From Acidobacteriota bacterium (GTDB taxonomy: Bacteria > Acidobacteriota > Blastocatellia > Pyrinomonadales > Pyrinomonadaceae), in NCBI GenBank assembly GCA_024640445.1, contig JAHEEZ010000206.1, positions 1-6,380 on the forward strand: 6,380 bases of DNA, in the 5' to 3' direction. Position 1 is the stretch's first letter. Every line of letters begins with the position of its first letter. The position numbers and the translations under genes are program-made. The notes under the pieces were generated by a model, which worked only from the letters and a program-made list of their open reading frames with translations, did not search any database and had not been told where the DNA came from. Shown in pieces: positions 5,401-6,380 of this stretch.

Positions 5401-6380
5401 TCATCGCTTCGGCAATTTCATCCGATCGAGAAATTCTGCGAACCGGGAATCCGGGCGCAAATTCGCGAGAGCGGGGTCAAACGTCAGGAGCGTCATAGCT
5501 CCCTCGCGTTCCTGATAGCTGCGCTCGAGCCATTCAAAGGCCTTGTCCCTGTCGTCGAGGCCGGCATAAATCATGGCAAAGCTGATCCGTGAAACGTACT
5601 CCTTTTTCGCCATTTCGGTAAGATCTTCCAGCACCTTTTCGGCATCCGCCTTTCTTCCGGCTGCAGCCAAAGCATTGCCCAGGTAGGCCAGGTTTGTAGC
5701 ATTAGATTCGGCGCTTTGAGCGTTTTCGAAAGCCTTGATCGCTTCCGCGTACTCCTTCTTTTGCAGATGGGCGCCGCCTATAACTTGATAAGCAAACCAA
5801 TAGTCCGGGTCAATCTCCAGAGCCTTCCTGGCCTCTTCAATTGATCGGTCGGGTTTGCCCGCCGATATCAGAATACCGGCCAAATCTACGATCATGAGCA
5901 GATCAAGCGGCATTCGTCTCACCAACGCTTCCTGCATTTTGATCGCTTCGTCGTACTTCCCGGTCGCAGCAAGATAAAGCGGATAACTGGGAGGGTATGA
6001 TGGGTCAAGTTCATTTGCCCTCTTCCATTCTCTTTCTGCCGCCGGGTAGTCCCAGTCATACCAAAACAAGGTCTTTCCAAGCAGAAAATGAGTTTCCGCG
6101 AGGGATTCGTCTATCTCCAGCGCTTTCATAGCCGCCGCTTTTGCCTTTGGTGCCGCTTCCTTGGGGGGCATATAGAACCCATTTTCAAAATCGTAAGCGA
6201 CCGCGATTCCGTGGTATGCCAACGCGTAGTTCGGGTCGACGGCGATAGCCTGCTCAAAATACTCGATGCCCTTCTTCACTCCGTCCTCGGTATATTTTGA
6301 CAGATAGAAATTGCCTTTGAGATAGAGTTGGTAGGCTTCAGAATTCGTGGTGTAAGTCTTTGTCACCTTCGTTTCTTCCG
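5401..6380 (-). CDS. TPR-rich C-terminal region of a fourth family member (N-terminus beyond right edge)
   Basis: The frame is open from the right edge to TGA at 5403-5401, giving 325 complete residues. It starts with EETKVTK, which matches gene 2 residues 239-245 exactly, at the junction between TolB-like domain and TPRs. The missing part is therefore expected to hold a TolB-like domain, a transmembrane helix and either a kinase or a ribbon. A GTG at 6366 could be taken as a start, but homology to gene 2 runs upstream of it, so it is internal. TPR-like repeats follow throughout (AIAVDPNYALAYHG, ALEIDESLAETHFLLG, ALEIDPDYWFAYQVIG). The end, YAGLDDRDKAFEWLERSYQ plus SRFAEFLDRMKLP, closely matches gene 2. 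No cysteines are seen in the fragment. The 272-bp gap to gene 3 suggests a separate transcript from genes 3 and 2. Confidence 0.9.
   Translation of the reverse strand, partial: EETKVTKTYTTNSEAYQLYLKGNFYLSKYTEDGVKKGIEYFEQAIAVDPNYALAYHGIAVAYDFENGFYMPPKEAAPKAKAAAMKALEIDESLAETHFLLGKTLFWYDWDYPAAEREWKRANELDPSYPPSYPLYLAATGKYDEAIKMQEALVRRMPLDLLMIVDLAGILISAGKPDRSIEEARKALEIDPDYWFAYQVIGGAHLQKKEYAEAIKAFENAQSAESNATNLAYLGNALAAAGRKADAEKVLEDLTEMAKKEYVSRISFAMIYAGLDDRDKAFEWLERSYQEREGAMTLLTFDPALANLRPDSRFAEFLDRMKLPKR

Noticed and set aside
5194..5592. Plus-strand ORF of 132 aa over repeat copy 2 and the end of gene 4
   Set aside because: It reads through the heptamers and hairpins (giving AVHAGCVRS) and then antisense to gene 4; an artefact of the repeat.
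6364..6366. GTG as the true start of gene 4
   Set aside because: Residues encoded upstream (EETK) match gene 2 in the same frame at the domain junction, so the reading frame continues past the edge and the GTG is internal.

Overview
The window carries four consecutive paralogous genes, all on the minus strand, plus two copies of one composite intergenic repeat. The order of transcription runs from the right edge to the left edge. Gene 4 (5401 to beyond the right edge) has lost its N-terminus to the window boundary. Then come gene 3 (3413-5128), gene 2 (1706-3403) and gene 1 (1525 to beyond the left edge, C-terminus missing). All belong to the bacterial architecture of an N-terminal cytoplasmic module, one transmembrane helix, a TolB-like/FlgO-type domain (COG5616-like) and a long TPR tail. 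Gene 1 carries a Ser/Thr protein kinase as its N-terminal module. Genes 2 and 3 carry a short three-cysteine zinc-ribbon-like module instead.

The CPQC...YNDPTLSFCLDDG ribbon, Hanks-type kinases with a TolB-like/TPR tail, and the mid-50s-looking GC content suggest Acidobacteriota, probably Blastocatellia (Pyrinomonadaceae-like). This rests on recalled family patterns and was not searched.

Layout: 1-1525 kinase with the start of its TolB-like tail; 1526-1705 intergenic repeat copy 1; 1706-3403 and 3413-5128 two zinc-ribbon/TolB-like/TPR proteins only 9 bp apart, probably one transcription unit; 5129-5400 intergenic repeat copy 2; 5401-6380 TPR tail of a fourth family member. No stretch over 300 bp is without a gene.

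The most interesting non-coding signal is the composite repeat. Each copy has an array of degenerate 7-bp units beside the start codon of the downstream gene, a unique spacer, an inverted array of the same heptamer, and two adjacent GC-rich hairpins within a 41-bp block that differs by one base between the copies. The two copies bracket the gene 3-gene 2 pair and are absent from the 9-bp junction between those genes. A plausible model is a locus that grew by tandem duplication and N-terminal module exchange, with dispersed repeats between its transcription units. The proteins may sense or scaffold at the membrane, with the kinase as signalling output, but no substrate or ligand can be read from the sequence.
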